Shown here: positions 12,461-25,897 of the stretch, piece by piece
Layout of the letters: the number at the start of each line of letters is the position of its first letter
How positions within the stretch are numbered: position 1 is the stretch's first letter
Assembly (NCBI RefSeq): GCF_026914265.1
Contig: NC_069135.1
Span: 10,638,887-10,702,886 of the forward strand
Length of the DNA stretch: 64,000 nucleotides
Reading direction: 5' to 3'
Source of the DNA: Mya arenaria
Taxonomy: Eukaryota > Mollusca > Bivalvia > Myida > Myidae
The notes under the pieces: model-generated
What the model was told of the DNA's origin: nothing
Seen by the model: only the letters and a program-made list of their open reading frames with translations
The model's database searches: none
Translations under genes and position numbers: made by a program

Positions 12461-13782
12461 GTTATCATTTTATTTCTGTCACATAAAAAAAAAAAAATCA
12501 GATTTAGTTTAAAAAGTATGTTATTTACATACTAACACAAGTGAAAAATGATTCACATAAATTGGCAGTAAATTTCCATCATATGGTGTTTATGTAAAGT
12601 CTGGTATTTATTGTGATTTAAACATGCCAGGGTACATTTCTCAAATATACTACACCCTGGCTGAGCTTACAGAATTTTCACATATACAATTGATTGCCAA
12701 AATATTAAACAAAGACCATTAAATCAATTATATCTACTAATAATCAAAGAATCATCAGTTGGCTGATGACCAAATTAAATTAGTTTTAACATTGTCTTGT
12801 GCTTTATTTATCAAACAGTCCCAGCTTACAGCTTTGTAAATTTGAAATATTGTGATCCAAAATGTATACAACTAATTTGGAGAAATGATCTTGTTGAGGG
12901 CATAAACATGTTTACTTCAAAGTACAAAATGTACAACTGGTATCAGATAAAAGCAGGATCGAAATAATCACAGATATGATAAAATACATGCTTTCTTCAC
13001 AATGCACAGCCATGTATAATAATGGACAGACATAAAAATGTCATGACTTTCAAACGCATATTATAAAGAATGAAGTAAATACGAGTTTTGATTTAAATTA
13101 AGTGTAGACTGTCCTTATATAACTTGCAACTACATATGACCACATCATGTTTAAATAAAACAAATAATGGTTTACTAAATAGGATGTACACAATTTTGGC
13201 CTTATGCATGAGTGCATAGAACTTGACAACGAAAAAAAGCAAATACAAAGAACTTAATCAAAACAATTACAAATACAAAGCAGGTTGTAAATGCTAGAAA
13301 GAAGATAACATAAGACACAACGAGGGGCTGGTGTTAACAGCTGGTTAAAATAGAATAAAACAAAACATTCAATTAATATGTTCACTGCAGTACAACACTA
13401 TACACTTCATGCAAAACGATACAAGAATAAATGCATGTTTCACACTCTCTGTTTGCCCTTTAGCCCAATGGTCTCCATGCATTCATACAAATACAGCATT
13501 TCCATATTATTACCATTACAAAAATAACGTTTTTTCACTTTTGAGGCGTTCCTTTTAACTGCAAGCAGATGATTTGTTTACATCAGATATAAAGGTACAA
13601 CATCCATGTGTTTCAGTTCATGTACACTATCTGTCACACAATTCATTGCTCTGTATAGCACAGCCACACTTGCCATTTTAATAATATGGTACAACAGTTA
13701 TCACTGCATTCAAGATAATAAATAAATCTGTATGTTGAGATTAACACAGTTCACAACTGGGTAGCTATGTACAAGACTATCC
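12460..13782 (-). other. Probable 3' UTR of the IFRD1-type gene
   Basis: About 1.3 kb of AT-rich sequence follows the IFRD1-type stop codon. On the minus strand an AATAAA hexamer occurs at about 12474-12469, a plausible polyadenylation signal. Assignment as UTR is inference. Confidence 0.35.
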
Positions 13783-16700
13783 TCATTCAGTCCCACTCAT
13801 TGTCACAGCCCGCTTATCTCGGAACTTGGCCCGCGCCTTTGTTCTTGCTTTGAAGGCAGCAGCATTGTACATTGTCTGTAACAATAAAGTAATGAAGAAT
13901 TATTCCATGAAATGTTAATTGATGAACATTGAGCAATAATATACTACAAAGTTCATGTTTATGTTAAGCTACCAAAGTTTACATTTAACTTTGACTCGAA
14001 TTGTAATTTACACATAACATGGTAACACTTTATTTGTATTATTATGTTACAAGTGACTATATGTGAATCACTTATACAAAAATTGTCTGACCTCCAAACG
14101 TTTGCTGAAACTGATAGCTGAATTTTTATTTTGAATTCACTTACTGGTTCAAAAAAGTTTTCGAACAGGACAGTTCACTTTTCCAGAAAACATGAGATAA
14201 AGGGCTGGGTGAGCTAATTACTATTATAAAGCAGAATACAAATCAGCTAATAAACTGACCCTCTCCCACTTGGTGGGTTTGTTGCTGGGAAGACTGGAGA
14301 CGAGGAGTGGAGCCCCCAGTCCAAACACCTCCCGAACCATCGGATTCCACTGGAACAAGACATCTTTCGTTTATTATTTGTGGCGAAGGTCCACATACAG
14401 ATAGGTAAAGTTTGAAACAAATATTCATTTTGTCCTAAACAGGCTGTATAATGTCATCATAAGATGAAGTTTAAAGAAATGCTTTATTTATATCATGTGA
14501 CAACTATACTATTAAAGCAACACTGCAGATGATTTTATGTTTTTTCTTCCATCTACCCATCGCTCAAAGTTTCTTAACTACTAACTTACTTTGTTCTAAC
14601 GGAGAAATCAAATATACAAGTAACGGTAATTTGTGTTATTTACAAAAACTTCTTTCCAACAAACATTATGGTAAATTTCCCAGGTTTGACTTAAAATTTG
14701 AGACTGCAAGTACCTGTAGGTGTTGGTATACGCCAGAGCTGATGGCCTGACAGAAAGCACTGTACTGGACCTTCTTTACCCAAGTGTACATCTCAAGGCA
14801 CTCTGGACCAAACTTCACCACAACCTCGGGCGCCTCACCCTCCTAGGAAAAATAGAATTTACACCAAAAGTTATAGCTTGTGATTTGATAGTAAACATTT
14901 CATGTCCTTAGAGAAAAAATATGGATTTATTCACCATAACCCCCAGCGCCTCACCTTCCTAGGAATACACCAAAGGTTTAAACTAGTGTTTCTGATTACA
15001 AACATTTTATGTTCTTAGAGACAACATATGGACTTATTCACCACAATCCCCGGCGCCTAACCCTCCTAGGAAATATAGAATTTTCACCAAAGGTTTAAAC
15101 TAGTGTTTCTGATTACAAACATTTTATGTTCTTAGAGACAACATATGGATTCATTCAGCAGGGAAACGCTTCAAACATTTCAAAGAGGTTGTAAAATCGT
15201 ACTATGTATATAATAAACATATAGAATACAACTACATTATTAAACGAGAAGCTGTCTTAACTGAGCCTCAGTCAAAAAAGTTTCAATCAAGTCTGTTCTG
15301 TACAGGTCTGTGAGATGTCATCATAGGCTCATATGATTCCTAATGGTATGGCAGTACTAACTACTTCAATGCTTGTTGCATGGTTTTAAAGACCAAATGC
15401 AGCGCTGTATACCTGAACAGCCCTGAGAATGTCCCGGAAGCTTGACTTCTGGTGTCTGCGGTCCTTCTTGGCCACATACTTGTGTGATTCCGTGGAAAGA
15501 CGTCGCAAAGACTCACACAGCTGGACCATGCTGGCACTCTGAAACTCCTGCAATTACAAAACACACACACTTAGCAGTCAGCAAACTTAAGATCTTCGTG
15601 AAAAGCATAAATATTTCTAAAATCATACAACGATACGACCAGTACAGATTTGAGAGAATGAAAAGCATTCTGATTCACCAATTCAAAACAGTTTCCAAAC
15701 TAACTTGTTATTTCTCCTTCATAAATTTACAAATGATTTTTGCTGTCAGAGTAAGATAATATTTTTGACCTTTAGATTGTTATTATACATGTATATTGGT
15801 TTTATCAGCTTAATAAATTAAGTTTCAATTACTTGGCAAGATGTAAAATGCTCATGCTGGCTGCGTAAATAAAATCAATGACAACCATTAAGAGGATACA
15901 GATCTTGGATCTTTCATTAAAATTTAGATGTGAGAATGTGAAAACTTTATTTTAATAGATTACATATGATATATATATTTACACATACATAAATATATTT
16001 TCTTTCTTATTAGACATGGTAAATCTTACCTCATCCTCCTCCCTGCCCAGCTCATAGAAGAGGGCTATTGTCTCCCCTGCCACAATCCTCAGGTCCACAT
16101 CCTGACTCTCCAGCAGGTCTGGTAACTTGCTCAGGTACCTGCAAAGGTGTAACCACGACTATATACTCGAATCCCTCTATAGAAAATGCTATTTAAAATC
16201 AATGACTAACATTCTGAATATAACCAAGAAAGATTAAAACAATTTCTATCCCATGTTTGACTTCAGAACTGCAGATTGTTATAGATATTGAAAATAATAT
16301 GTGCAATTTAGGAAAATTCTCAGGAACTGGCTACACATTTGATACTTGAGCCTCAGTTGCTTTTTATGTTTTCTATCAACAGTCTCTTCTGTACAGGTCT
16401 GTGTAAGGTCATCATAGGCTCAATTAGTTGGCAAAATTTTCGATACGGTTTTTAAATTCCATTTATATTTTGATATGTGGGAATAACTGTATCTAATATA
16501 ATGCACTAATCTGCATTCTTTAAATGAAGCATACATGCAAAGACAGTCAGTCTTGACTCACTTTGCGACCACTTTGTCTATGTGGTACTGGGGAGCTATG
16601 GATAGGAGGAGGCACCAGGCCGTCAGTGCTACGCCGTGCAGGCGGGATACCTCCGGACTGTGGGTAGGGATTGACTTGTCACCCTTCCGAAAGGACAGCC

Positions 16701-19700
16701 TGAAGATGTTCTCCAGGGCCTCCATAGTACTTACAACATCCTGCATTGTAAAAGATAAGGCACATACACTAACCATACGTTTTCTTAGCAATTTTACTGT
16801 GAGCAAGACGATGATACTAATAATTTAATAGGTCTATATTAAAGTCTCTAAGTTAATGTAATAACCATCTCTATTTACATCTATAAAGATTCAATTTAAT
16901 TAAATAAATGCATTTTTTCTTCACAGTTTTACTAAGTGAGCTACACACCTACCTCAAATTCCATACATGTGATGAAAGCACACATGGCAACAGCTATGGC
17001 ACACTGAAATGCAAACACACATTTTGATATAATTATTGTTATAATGATCATACATTAATATACATTACAATTATCAGCCTTCAGATTCAACAAAGTCCAT
17101 ATATTTCCAGATATTTAATGAGTTGCAATATGAAAAGAAGATTTAATACTGTTACATGAATGAAAATGAATTTTAAATTCAAAATGTTATAATTTAATAA
17201 TCTAGCTGTATCAGCATGGTGACTAGATTTATTAAACTAAACTATGTTTTCCTTTTTATTTTTAGTATTTTTAGGTCAGGATTTCTTTAGAATGTTCTCA
17301 AAAATCCTATTTATTCCATGTTTAGAGTTTGAGAGAAAGTTGGGTATTCCTGCTGATGTTTGTGGAATGTAGTGGAACATTTACATTTTGTTTACAAGGG
17401 CAAAATCTTCTGATCTAGGGTCTTTTGTAAGTTTCTTAAAAAATATAACAAGTCTTTATGAAATTTTACCACTGCTAGAACTTTTTCTAATGTCTTGGTT
17501 TCATTTTAATTATCCTGTGAGGATTACATTTTAACCTTTGTTTGATCTTATCAGTGCTCACAAATTGTGTTCAGTGTTTCATGTGGATTTAATTCTGTGG
17601 AAATTCAAAATTAAGATCAATGAAGATATGTTGTGAACTGTCTGACTGATTCTTTACTCTAGGTATTTGAAAGCTTACATTGTTTTTTTTGAAATTCCTA
17701 TTATAGAAGTGTTATGTAATTGATTGTTGATGGAGTTACACATTTGTTGCTGGTTTCTCTTTCTCTGTTTGGTTTTGTGGTCTTAACAATACACTGACCA
17801 CCCTTGAGGCCCAAAACAAGCAATCTTCCTTAAATAACATATTCAAGGCCTTGTAGATACAAAAACAATTAATTAAATGTATTTGAACAATTTTCTAATT
17901 GAAATATAAAGCAATGTGTAAAACATTGTACCTCTCCTCTGGCCTTTAAGTTTGCAGAATTGTCAGCTAGGATAGTAAGAAGGACAGGCTTCACGTCCGC
18001 CATTATCTCTTCCGCATCCTGGGCCAGCTGAATACACAGCATGGCAAGAGAGCGGGCAGCCAGGGTCTGCTCATCCCCCTTCCCCTTTCGCAAACATCGG
18101 ATGACTCCATCAGACACTGTCACTTTCCTGATTTGGGGAAATAGAAACTTGATCGCATACGCAGTGTGGTAAACGATGGTCAGAAATAAACAAGAACTTT
18201 TTATTAAAAGTATGTAAAGTGTCCATAACAATAATGTGCTATTTCAATTAAACCCATCACATACATGTAGACAAACTCAATTCCGCAACTTAAAAAGTAT
18301 GATCTCCATCATAAAGAATACCATCTACAGCTCTAGCATAATAGGCATCATTTCAGCAACACCTACCTGTCTGCCAAAAAGTCAATGAGGTACTTCTTGG
18401 AGAAAGCCTTGATCAGTCCTTCTAGACAGTTCTTCCTTCCCTGAGCACTAGACACAGAAAAGAAAGGTTTTAAAAAGAAAGAAGTAATGCAACTCCTGAT
18501 AGCATGACCAAAATGAAAAGACTTGTTTTGTCATAATACAGTGGAAACTCACTAAACAGGATCTCCACAAAACCGGAATCCTCAGGATACCGGACTTTTT
18601 TCAGAGTCCCGTTTTTCCCCTTCTATTTTAAATGCAAAAAAATCTCTACAAAACCGGAACCACCGAATTCCGGACAAAAAAATCGAGAAAATTTGTTAGT
18701 TGTCAACGTAATTTTACCTCACAAAACCAGACGTTTATTTGTTCAAACATGTCAAAATAATTTTGTGTATTAGGAATTCGCGAATCGCGTGTCACTTTGT
18801 TTTGACAGGCGGTGCGTCGTTAAATATTACACCTGTGATGTTGCGTTAACTCGATAATGATGATTGCGCTGTGGATTGACTGTCGCGCAATAATCAAACG
18901 ATAATCAAACTTGTGAAAAGAAAATTGATTGAAACATTTATTTGTTTGTTGCAGAAAATAAAGAACTAGAAACGGATATTTAGTGATCATTTTGGAGGGT
19001 TGTTTTATCTAAAGACTTCTATGGATTGAATCAAATTAGAGCGGTGCGTTAATCAAATCACAAACATACTAAACATACTAAACAAGCATTAAATTAAGTG
19101 AGTTGTTTTATTTCAAGACTTGGAAAAAAGATGATTATAAAAACGCAGAAATGTTTAATTATGCTTATCACTTTTGCAAGTGCTTTAATCATGTCTCAAC
19201 CTCCATTTAAACGTCGGAGAATAGAGGACAAAAGACTTTAAAGGTTAACTCAGTTAATATTTTGAGTAAACTTACCCCGTACATCAAATCCCCACTAAAC
19301 CGAAATCCTCACTGAACCGGAAATTTTGACCTTGTCCAGTTTTGTGAGTTTCCACTGTACTTAACTTAAGTCAAAAATGATATAACTTGTGAAAATGATG
19401 TGAAGAATGTTAAACTGATAACCAACGTCTATGATACATATATAGTACAAATAGTATATATACAGCACAGAGATAGCAGCTGAATGATATCAAACTGAAA
19501 AAATAATGTCAAAGTGTATTTCCATGATATCAGATCACTACCAGATGCAATTTGTACACATAATTGAATATAATTACAGTTCCAATCTACCATTCATGTA
19601 CAGTAACTAATTTATTTATAGCCCAGGTGTTTATTAGAATGGTACCAGAGTTTAAAGTAGAGGATGGGTGTTAATTAGAGACTGTACCATTATTGTAAAC

Positions 19701-22700
19701 AAGAGCTGTCACAGAGACAGTGCGCTCGACTATTCCGCTGCTTTTCAGTGTAAGGATTGAAAAGTTTTGGCAAAACATACATGTAGATCACTGTAAACTT
19801 AGATTAGATTTCAATGCAATACATGATGTATTTGCTGAGATATTATCATAAATGTGGTTACATGCAGAATTAATAATAAAGGGCCATAATTTGCAAAATA
19901 CAGTTATCTTACTTGGATATTCAAGTAGGTTGGGTGGTTGAGTACCATTGTATAAAGTCTCAATGCAATACATGAAGTAGTTGCTGAGATATTAACCTAT
20001 GGGTGCTAACATGCAAAACTTAAACCATAATTTCTAAGATGCATAATCAAGGGGCAAAAATTATATAATATGCAAGATAGAGTTATCTTTCCTGATTAAT
20101 TAAGAAGGTTAAATGGTTGCGAGCCTGTGTATGAAGTTTCACTGCAATACATGATGTATTTGAATTTCAATGTGGAATAAAAAAGGGCCATAATTTGAAT
20201 TAAATGCAAACTAGAGATATCTTACTTGGTAAGTTGGTTATTTAAGTAGATTGGATGGGTTGAGTACCATTGTCTAAAGTCTTAATGCAATAGATAAAGT
20301 AGTTGCTGCGAAATTTACAATACAAAACCTTAACCAGAAATTCTAAGTCAAATAATAAAGGCCCATTATTTGCATTAAATGCAAACAAGAGTTATCTTAC
20401 TTGGTTAATTAAGTAGGTTGGATAGTTGAGTACCATTGTATAAAGTCTTATTGCAATAGATCAAGTAGGTGCTGAGAAATTAACCTATGTGTGTGTACAT
20501 GCAAAACCTAAATAAAATAAATGCCCATTATTTGCATTAAATGCAAACTAGAGTTTATCTAACTTCATTAATTAAGTAAGTTAGATAGTTGGGAATACAT
20601 TCCAAAGTTTTAATGCAATACATGATGTATTTACTGAGATAATGACTTAAAAGTTGCTTACATGCAAAACCTTAACCAATGTGACGCCGACGCTTGGGTG
20701 AGTAGTATAGCTCTTCATATTCTTCAAATTGACGAGCTAAAAATCGCGAAACTATTGAGACATATTCCGGAAGGACTTCGTCAGCCGCTGACAAAACTTT
20801 TTTCATGTTTGTATAAATATTTGGACATAAAAGACAAATAAAAGGGATGTAAAATCATACATAAAGCAGGAAATCAGGTTGTTTGAAAGGTATGCATTTT
20901 TTCAAAGAAAATAAAAATGGGGGAGGGGGGTGCAAAGGGGGCCACAAAATTGGTTGTTTTCAGACCGATGGGGGAGGAGCGATTATTAGAGCATGGGCAA
21001 TTAATATAATAGTTATGGTATGTACCTTTTCTGTGATAGTCCTTCTATTGCATCTTTCAACTTGTCCTCAAAATGCTCTTGAGACCCTGACTCGTCACAT
21101 TCCTCACCATCTTTGTCTGCAAAATCATTAGTTAATTGTTAAAGTTTATTTTTGTGTCTAATTCTAAAACTCTTGAATGTTAACAGACTGCCAAAATATA
21201 GATTACAAGACATGTAAAAATACACACTTTCCTTAAAATTCATACATTAAAAATCAAGTCTAAGTAAAGGTTTTTGATAACATATCATAGATAATTGATA
21301 GTCCAAATAATTGTATGTGGACATTTTTTTACATTTTTTTTTACAGGGATACAAACATAAAAATGTTAAAAAGGAGGAATCCAGTAAAAAATATAGGAGT
21401 ATCCCAATCACAATATATACTAAAGTCTATTTTGTATAGATCAGATAAAAAGCAACAATTTTGAAAAGTTTTGTGGCCAAAAAAAGACTAATATCGGCTA
21501 AAACGAGGAAAATTAGCATCCCTGTTTTTTATTTGGCAAATCCCTCACGTACATATTGTTGCGTCACGAAAGTAGCAAAAGCAAAATATTTTCCCAGTAT
21601 GCCAGTTCTCATTAATCAGACAAGGGAACTTATTTGAATATATAATATCATGTTTTTTTTCCATAATAGCAGCAAAATCAAGTGAAATTAAGCAACTTTA
21701 GTCCATTCTTGTAGGCTCCGAATGAGGTGCTCAAAAGGGGTCAAATTTTAGATCAACAAAAGAAGTTCTCGGACACTCCCTTAAATTATCAACAAAACCA
21801 GGAAACATGAGCTGAAGCATTTTTTTATTTAATATATTTAAAAGTGGAATATTCAAAACCGTGTGTAATAAATATCTTATGATTTTTCATTAAAAAATAA
21901 TCTACTTTTACATATATACATGAAACTTAAATAAGTGGTATCTATTTTTAGCACATGTTAATGTAAGCGCTCAAATAAGGTAGTATGCCTAACAAATCGT
22001 ACCCCTAACTGCTGCCCATATTTTAAGCTGTGCCTTTAGCGCCTGCGCACTACAATTGTGATTCCCAGCAGAAGTAAAATGTTAGGTGTACGATTTTGTA
22101 GAAACTTTTTGAATTTAATGTCTTCTAATCCTTTCCTAATGAAAAGCTGAAACTTTTCAAAAACCTGATTGATTTAATCAGGTGCTTGATATGTAACTTC
22201 CAAAATGAGTCGAAAATCGTGAGTTTCCAAGAACTACTAGTGTCTGAGAACTACTCGTCGACTGGTAGAATATACCAAACACTTCAGCCTTCAGGTATGA
22301 TGATCTCCATCATCATGTACACTTTTACCTTCTTCTGGAATACTGTCTGTCTGGTCCTCTGACAGCACACTAGCTGTACTCCAGTTGTCGGCTGTGTCGT
22401 ACTCTTCATCACTGGGCAGAGAACGTGCCTCAACTGACCGCCGGCCTCCTGCTAAAATGCAACCACCTGTCATTATTCTCATTAAGGAACGTTAGTGATC
22501 TTCTTGTTTTAAAATACTGCGCTTTACCCCTTTTGATTCTGAATTAGTAAACATTAACTTTTATACCATAAATTGCACAACATTCAATTGATCACTATAA
22601 ATACTATGAATTTCGCAACATATTCCTAAATATAGAGGGTGACTAACTTCTTCATAATGCAGACCAATGCGATCATCTAGTTTTTATACGAACAGCTGTT

Positions 22701-22921
22701 GAATGGCGATTGTAAAAAAAACAACGACTTTATGTGAACTTCAGTTGATAATAATACATAAAAAGGGTACATTTCACTGTAACCGTATGTTGAGGAACAC
22801 TTATATACATGAATCACGTGCTACACAAATTGCGTTCGTGACAGCGACTAAGGCGGTAAACAACACTGAACAAGTATCAGAACAACACACTTCACATACC
22901 TTTCCTCCGATTTTTAGGCAT
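13783..22921 (-). CDS. IFRD1: IFRD1/IFRD2-type interferon-related developmental regulator, complete, 12 exons
   Basis: IFRD proteins are transcription co-regulators, and IFRD2 also binds inactive ribosomes; which role applies here is not shown. Exons in order: 22921-22900, 22448-22329, 21116-21026, 18447-18367, 18127-17932, 17003-16953, 16740-16562, 16138-16030, 15547-15413, 14842-14714, 14349-14260, 13875-13783. Phases agree throughout, giving 1296 bases, 431 aa; human IFRD1 is 451 aa. The protein starts MPKNRRK (human MPKNKKR) followed by an acidic Ser-rich stretch. A helical-repeat domain follows, with LSQKSAQGRKNCLEG, GKGDEQTLAARSLAMLCIQL, MEALENIFRLSF and GETIALFYEL. The IFRD C-terminal part contains VKFGPECLEMYTWVKKVQYS and ends in AAAFKARTKARAKFRDKRA. 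Exon 2 has a tandem NAGNAG acceptor. The name means the IFRD1/2 family; invertebrates usually have a single copy. Confidence 0.93.
14825..15160 (-). repeat. Triplicated ~110-bp unit spanning an IFRD1 splice acceptor
   Basis: Three imperfect copies with periods of about 119 and 104 bases. Anchors on the plus strand are CTCCTAGGAAAAATAGAA near 14840, TTCCTAGGAATACACC near 14958 and CTCCTAGGAAATATAGAA near 15063. The first copy contains the true acceptor and first bases of the exon at 14842. The other two lie upstream in the intron and keep CCTAG plus exon-like bases. One of them reads into an early stop. Confidence 0.8.
18539..19357. mobile_element. Nonautonomous TIR element, pogo/Tigger-like, with TA target duplication
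   Basis: An 819-bp element in an IFRD1 intron. Left end CAGTGGAAACTCACTAAAC; the right end is the inverse of CAGTGGAAACTCACAAAAC. TA flanks both sides (18537-18538, 19358-19359). A short reading frame at 19191-19241 (MSQPPFKRRRIEDKRL, then stop) could be a transposase start remnant, but no transposase domain is present. The superfamily is inferred from the CAGT tip and TA duplication. Confidence 0.75.
19698..20745 (+). repeat. Dispersed repeat, copy 1
   Basis: Starts with AAGAGCTGTCACAGAGACAG and ends near GAGTAGTATAGCTC. Inside, a unit of roughly 200 bases recurs, marked by TGCAATACATGATGTATTTG and by GGGCCATAATTTG. A second family member with the same start and end lies at about 35644-37275. 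No coding capacity is seen. It lies in the same IFRD1 intron as the pogo-like element. Confidence 0.65.
22448..22454 (-). promoter_or_regulatory. Tandem NAGNAG splice acceptor of IFRD1 exon 2
   Basis: On the minus strand the intron ends TTTTAGCAG. Splicing after the first AG or the second AG both keep the frame: MPKNRRK-A-GGRR or MPKNRRK-GGRR, differing by one Ala. This is seen directly; which form is used cannot be told. Confidence 0.6.
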
Positions 22922-23820
22922 TATTTTCTAAAATTATTTACACTTTTATAATGTTTATAGTTTCCTAAACACATTAACCTTCGTATATTGCAATCCAAAC
23001 CGAATACATATGAAAAATAACGAGAAATTTGATGTGGCCACATGGACATCCTCGGTGTTTGAGGGAAGTTCAAGGTTGAACTGATCTATAAATAGATTTA
23101 CGACTGGTACGGTATTTAATGGTTAAATGATACTATTATATTAAAAAGTTAACGTTAATTTAATATTTACACATCACCGATATTATGTCCGGTACATCAA
23201 TAATATACGACTATACGTCAGGTTGATACAATAATTATATTACATTCCATTTTACACAGATAAGAATTGGAGGCATGTTTAATGTTATCAACCAGCAACT
23301 ACTTCAAATGACCCATGATTGGAAATAAACGTTATCTTATCTTGTTTAATGCCACATCGCAGCGACCCCGAGGTATATGAATCTATATATTGACTTAAAA
23401 ACACGCCTCTATAAACTAGAAGAACGCACGCACGCACGCCATACGCACACGCACACACATGTCCTTGTTTTGTTTATCCTCGGCACCCCAGCGAATCATG
23501 GCCTATATCATATAGGTCATGATATCCTGGGTGCCGATGATGGTTTTTATATGGCAACATATATGAATCGAAGAGGAAATTATTTAATTAAAATGCATGG
23601 TATATCTCCAAATTTTGAAACCCAAACAATTCTAATGCCAGGGTTATGGTCCTGGCTATACAGGTGTGTAAAGATTCTGGCAGCATGCGTAAAAAGTCTC
23701 GTTTGAACATCTGGAACGATTTTAGTAATGGCAAAGCTTAACGTTTTTGCATGTCAGTGACGGCAACCACGCAAAATCCATCGAAGAAGACGAGCTAAGA
23801 TGTTCTTGTTCCATTATTCA
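22922..23820. other. IFRD1 upstream flank
   Basis: Putative promoter region of the IFRD1-type gene followed by unassigned sequence. A CGCA/CA microsatellite sits at about 23424-23458. No TATA box at a credible distance and no recognisable coding sequence. Confidence 0.45.
23424..23458. repeat. CGCA/CA microsatellite
   Basis: Short run of CGCA then CGCACA units (ACGCACGCACGCACGC and on into CACACACA). Confidence 0.85.
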
Positions 23821-24915
23821 AAAGCCTAGCAAAGCCTAGCAAATTCAGATTTATTCTGAACAAAGTCAATATATATTAACACTCAGAAGTAATATTCAAA
23901 TACAAAAGGATGTCTTTGTTGATAATTGACGTTATTGGAACGAAATTTGGGATACTTTGGGATACAATTTCTAATTCAAGCTACGTCGAGCAAGGTCAAG
24001 CAAATTCTAGCAAAGTCAGGGATATTTTGAACAAAGTCAATGAATTAACACTCATGAATAAGTAAGATTTAAATCTAAAAAAGTTGTCTTTATTGGGTAA
24101 TTGTTGCTATGGGAACGAACATTAGGCATACTTGCATGCTACAATATCAAATTCAATCTACGTCGAGCAAGGTCGAGCCGAAACATAGTCTAGCAAAGCC
24201 TAGCAAAGTCAGATATATTCCTAACAAAGTCAATTTATTAACATTTTTAAGTAATATTTTAATACAAAAGGATGTCTTTGTTGAATAAATGACTTTATGA
24301 GATCGAAAATTAGGCATACTTGCCCGATACAATTTCTAATTCAAGCTACGTCGAGCAAGGTCAAGCAAATTCTAACAAAGTCAGGGATATTTTGAACAAA
24401 GTCAATGAATTAACACTCATAAGTAAGATTTAAATCTAAAAAAAGTTGTCTTTATTGAGTAATTGTTGTTATGGGAACGAACATTAGGCATACTTGCATG
24501 CTACAATATCAAATTCAATCTACGTTGAGCAAGGTCGAGCCGAAGCATAGTCTAGCAAAGCCTAGCAAAGTCAGATATATTCCTAACAAAGTCAATATAT
24601 GAACATTTTTAAGTAATATTTAAATACAAAAGGATGTCTTTAAAAGAATTTATGAGAACGAAAATACATGCATGATACAATATCTAATTCAAGCAAGGTC
24701 AGGCAAATTATAGCAAAGTCAAGCAATGTCTAGCAAAGTCAATCAAAGTCAGTTTAATTTTGAACAAAGTCAATGAATTAACACGCATAAGTTATATTAA
24801 AATACAAAAAGATGTCTTTGTAGATTAAATGATTTTATTATAAAGAGAATAAGGCATATGTGCATGATACACTACCTGAGTCTAGCAAAGTCAAAGAAAT
24901 TAGAGCTAAGTCAGT
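23821..24915 (+). repeat. ~183-bp tandem monomers with dimeric higher-order pattern
   Basis: Each monomer carries CTAGCAAAGTCA, a run like GAACAAAGTCAATGAATTAA and AAGTTGTCTTTATTG or a variant. Monomers fall at about 23978, 24157, 24345 and 24527. Those 367 bases apart are more alike (for example CAAGCTACGTCGAGCAAGGT at 23978 and 24345), so the array is a dimeric higher-order repeat. The CTAGCAAAGCCTAGCAAAG motif appears inverted at 26345-26680. Confidence 0.8.
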
Positions 24916-24959
24916 TACATTTTGTCGCTGAATTATTTAGATTGGCTTAACCTATAAGG

Positions 24960-25120
24960 AGGCGGAGTGAGCGGGACGGGACGGAATATTTTCATTGGCC
25001 AAGGAATACAGGCCACATTATGTAAGAGGTGTGAATATTCTCATTGGCTGTGGACGGGTGGGCAGAGGTGTGAATGTATTCAGTGGCCGAAAACTGGACA
25101 GCGGCCGGATGCGATGTTGT
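24960..25120. promoter_or_regulatory. Repeated ATTGG (inverted CCAAT) block, possible promoter
   Basis: Near-repeats ATATTTTCATTGGCC, ATATTCTCATTGGCTG and GTATTCAGTGGCCG occur within about 100 bases, two with an ATTGG core. They lie about 800 bases before the 147-codon frame. A promoter role is only inference. Confidence 0.25.
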
Positions 25121-25589
25121 TTATGGCCTGTGTCAGTTAGGCTCTGTGCATTAAAAGACACCTGAAGCCATTTGACACCTGACAAATGTCGTATTATTTG
25201 TGTTTTCGTAATGCACCGAGTTTCATACATGTCACCTGCCAAGTACCTTTCTTTGCATATATAATCTGTAAGATTTTTCAGTAATTCATTAACATAGTAT
25301 ATCTGCTAAAGATAATTCGGCATTATTGCTATTTGCGTACACTTTGTTTAGGAATTGAAATTGTGACAGTAATTTGTTAGTGACTTTTTTGCGCAGTTTT
25401 GGATACTCTGCCTAATTTAACAAATTGCATCGGTGTCTTTTGGTGATATTTTTGGTGGTATTGTATTGATTTAAGTGTTAATCGGTTAAATAAATATAAT
25501 ATCAAAAGGGTTATTCATATCAATTTTTAATTGGGATTTCCCCTCAACGTAGTGTTAGTTCAGCAGTTTGGGAAACGCTGCTTAAAGTT

Positions 25590-25795
25590 ACTATTTGCAT
25601 AAGTTTATTTTGGTTGTTTGTCTACTAAGTGTTGCTTTGTGTAACTATTTGCATAATTTTAGTTTGGTTGGTTGTCTAGTGTTGCTTTGTGTATCTATTT
25701 GCATAATTTTAGTTTGGTTGTTTGTCACTAAGTGTTGCTTATTTTAACTTTTTGCATAAGTTTATTTTGGTTGTTTGTGCAGTGGTGGTTATACT
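25590..25795 (+). repeat. ~53-bp tandem repeat, about 4 copies
   Basis: Units marked by CTATTTGCATAA, TTAGTTTGGTTGTTTGTC and AAGTGTTGCTT recur at about 25592, 25644, 25697 and 25748 with drift. Confidence 0.7.
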
Positions 25796-25849
25796 GTGCA
25801 GTCGAACAAATAGAAAGTGTATTTTGTCTACTAAGTGTATTACGACGCC

Positions 25850-25897
25850 CCTGGTAATGTTTCATGCAATGCCATAGATGGCACATGCATTACCAGG
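25850..25897. repeat. Imperfect 48-base palindrome at the ORF start
   Basis: CCTGGTAATG at 25850-25859 pairs with CATTACCAGG at 25888-25897, with inner TGCCAT/ATGGCA pairing. It overlaps the first codons of the 147-codon frame. Confidence 0.7.
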
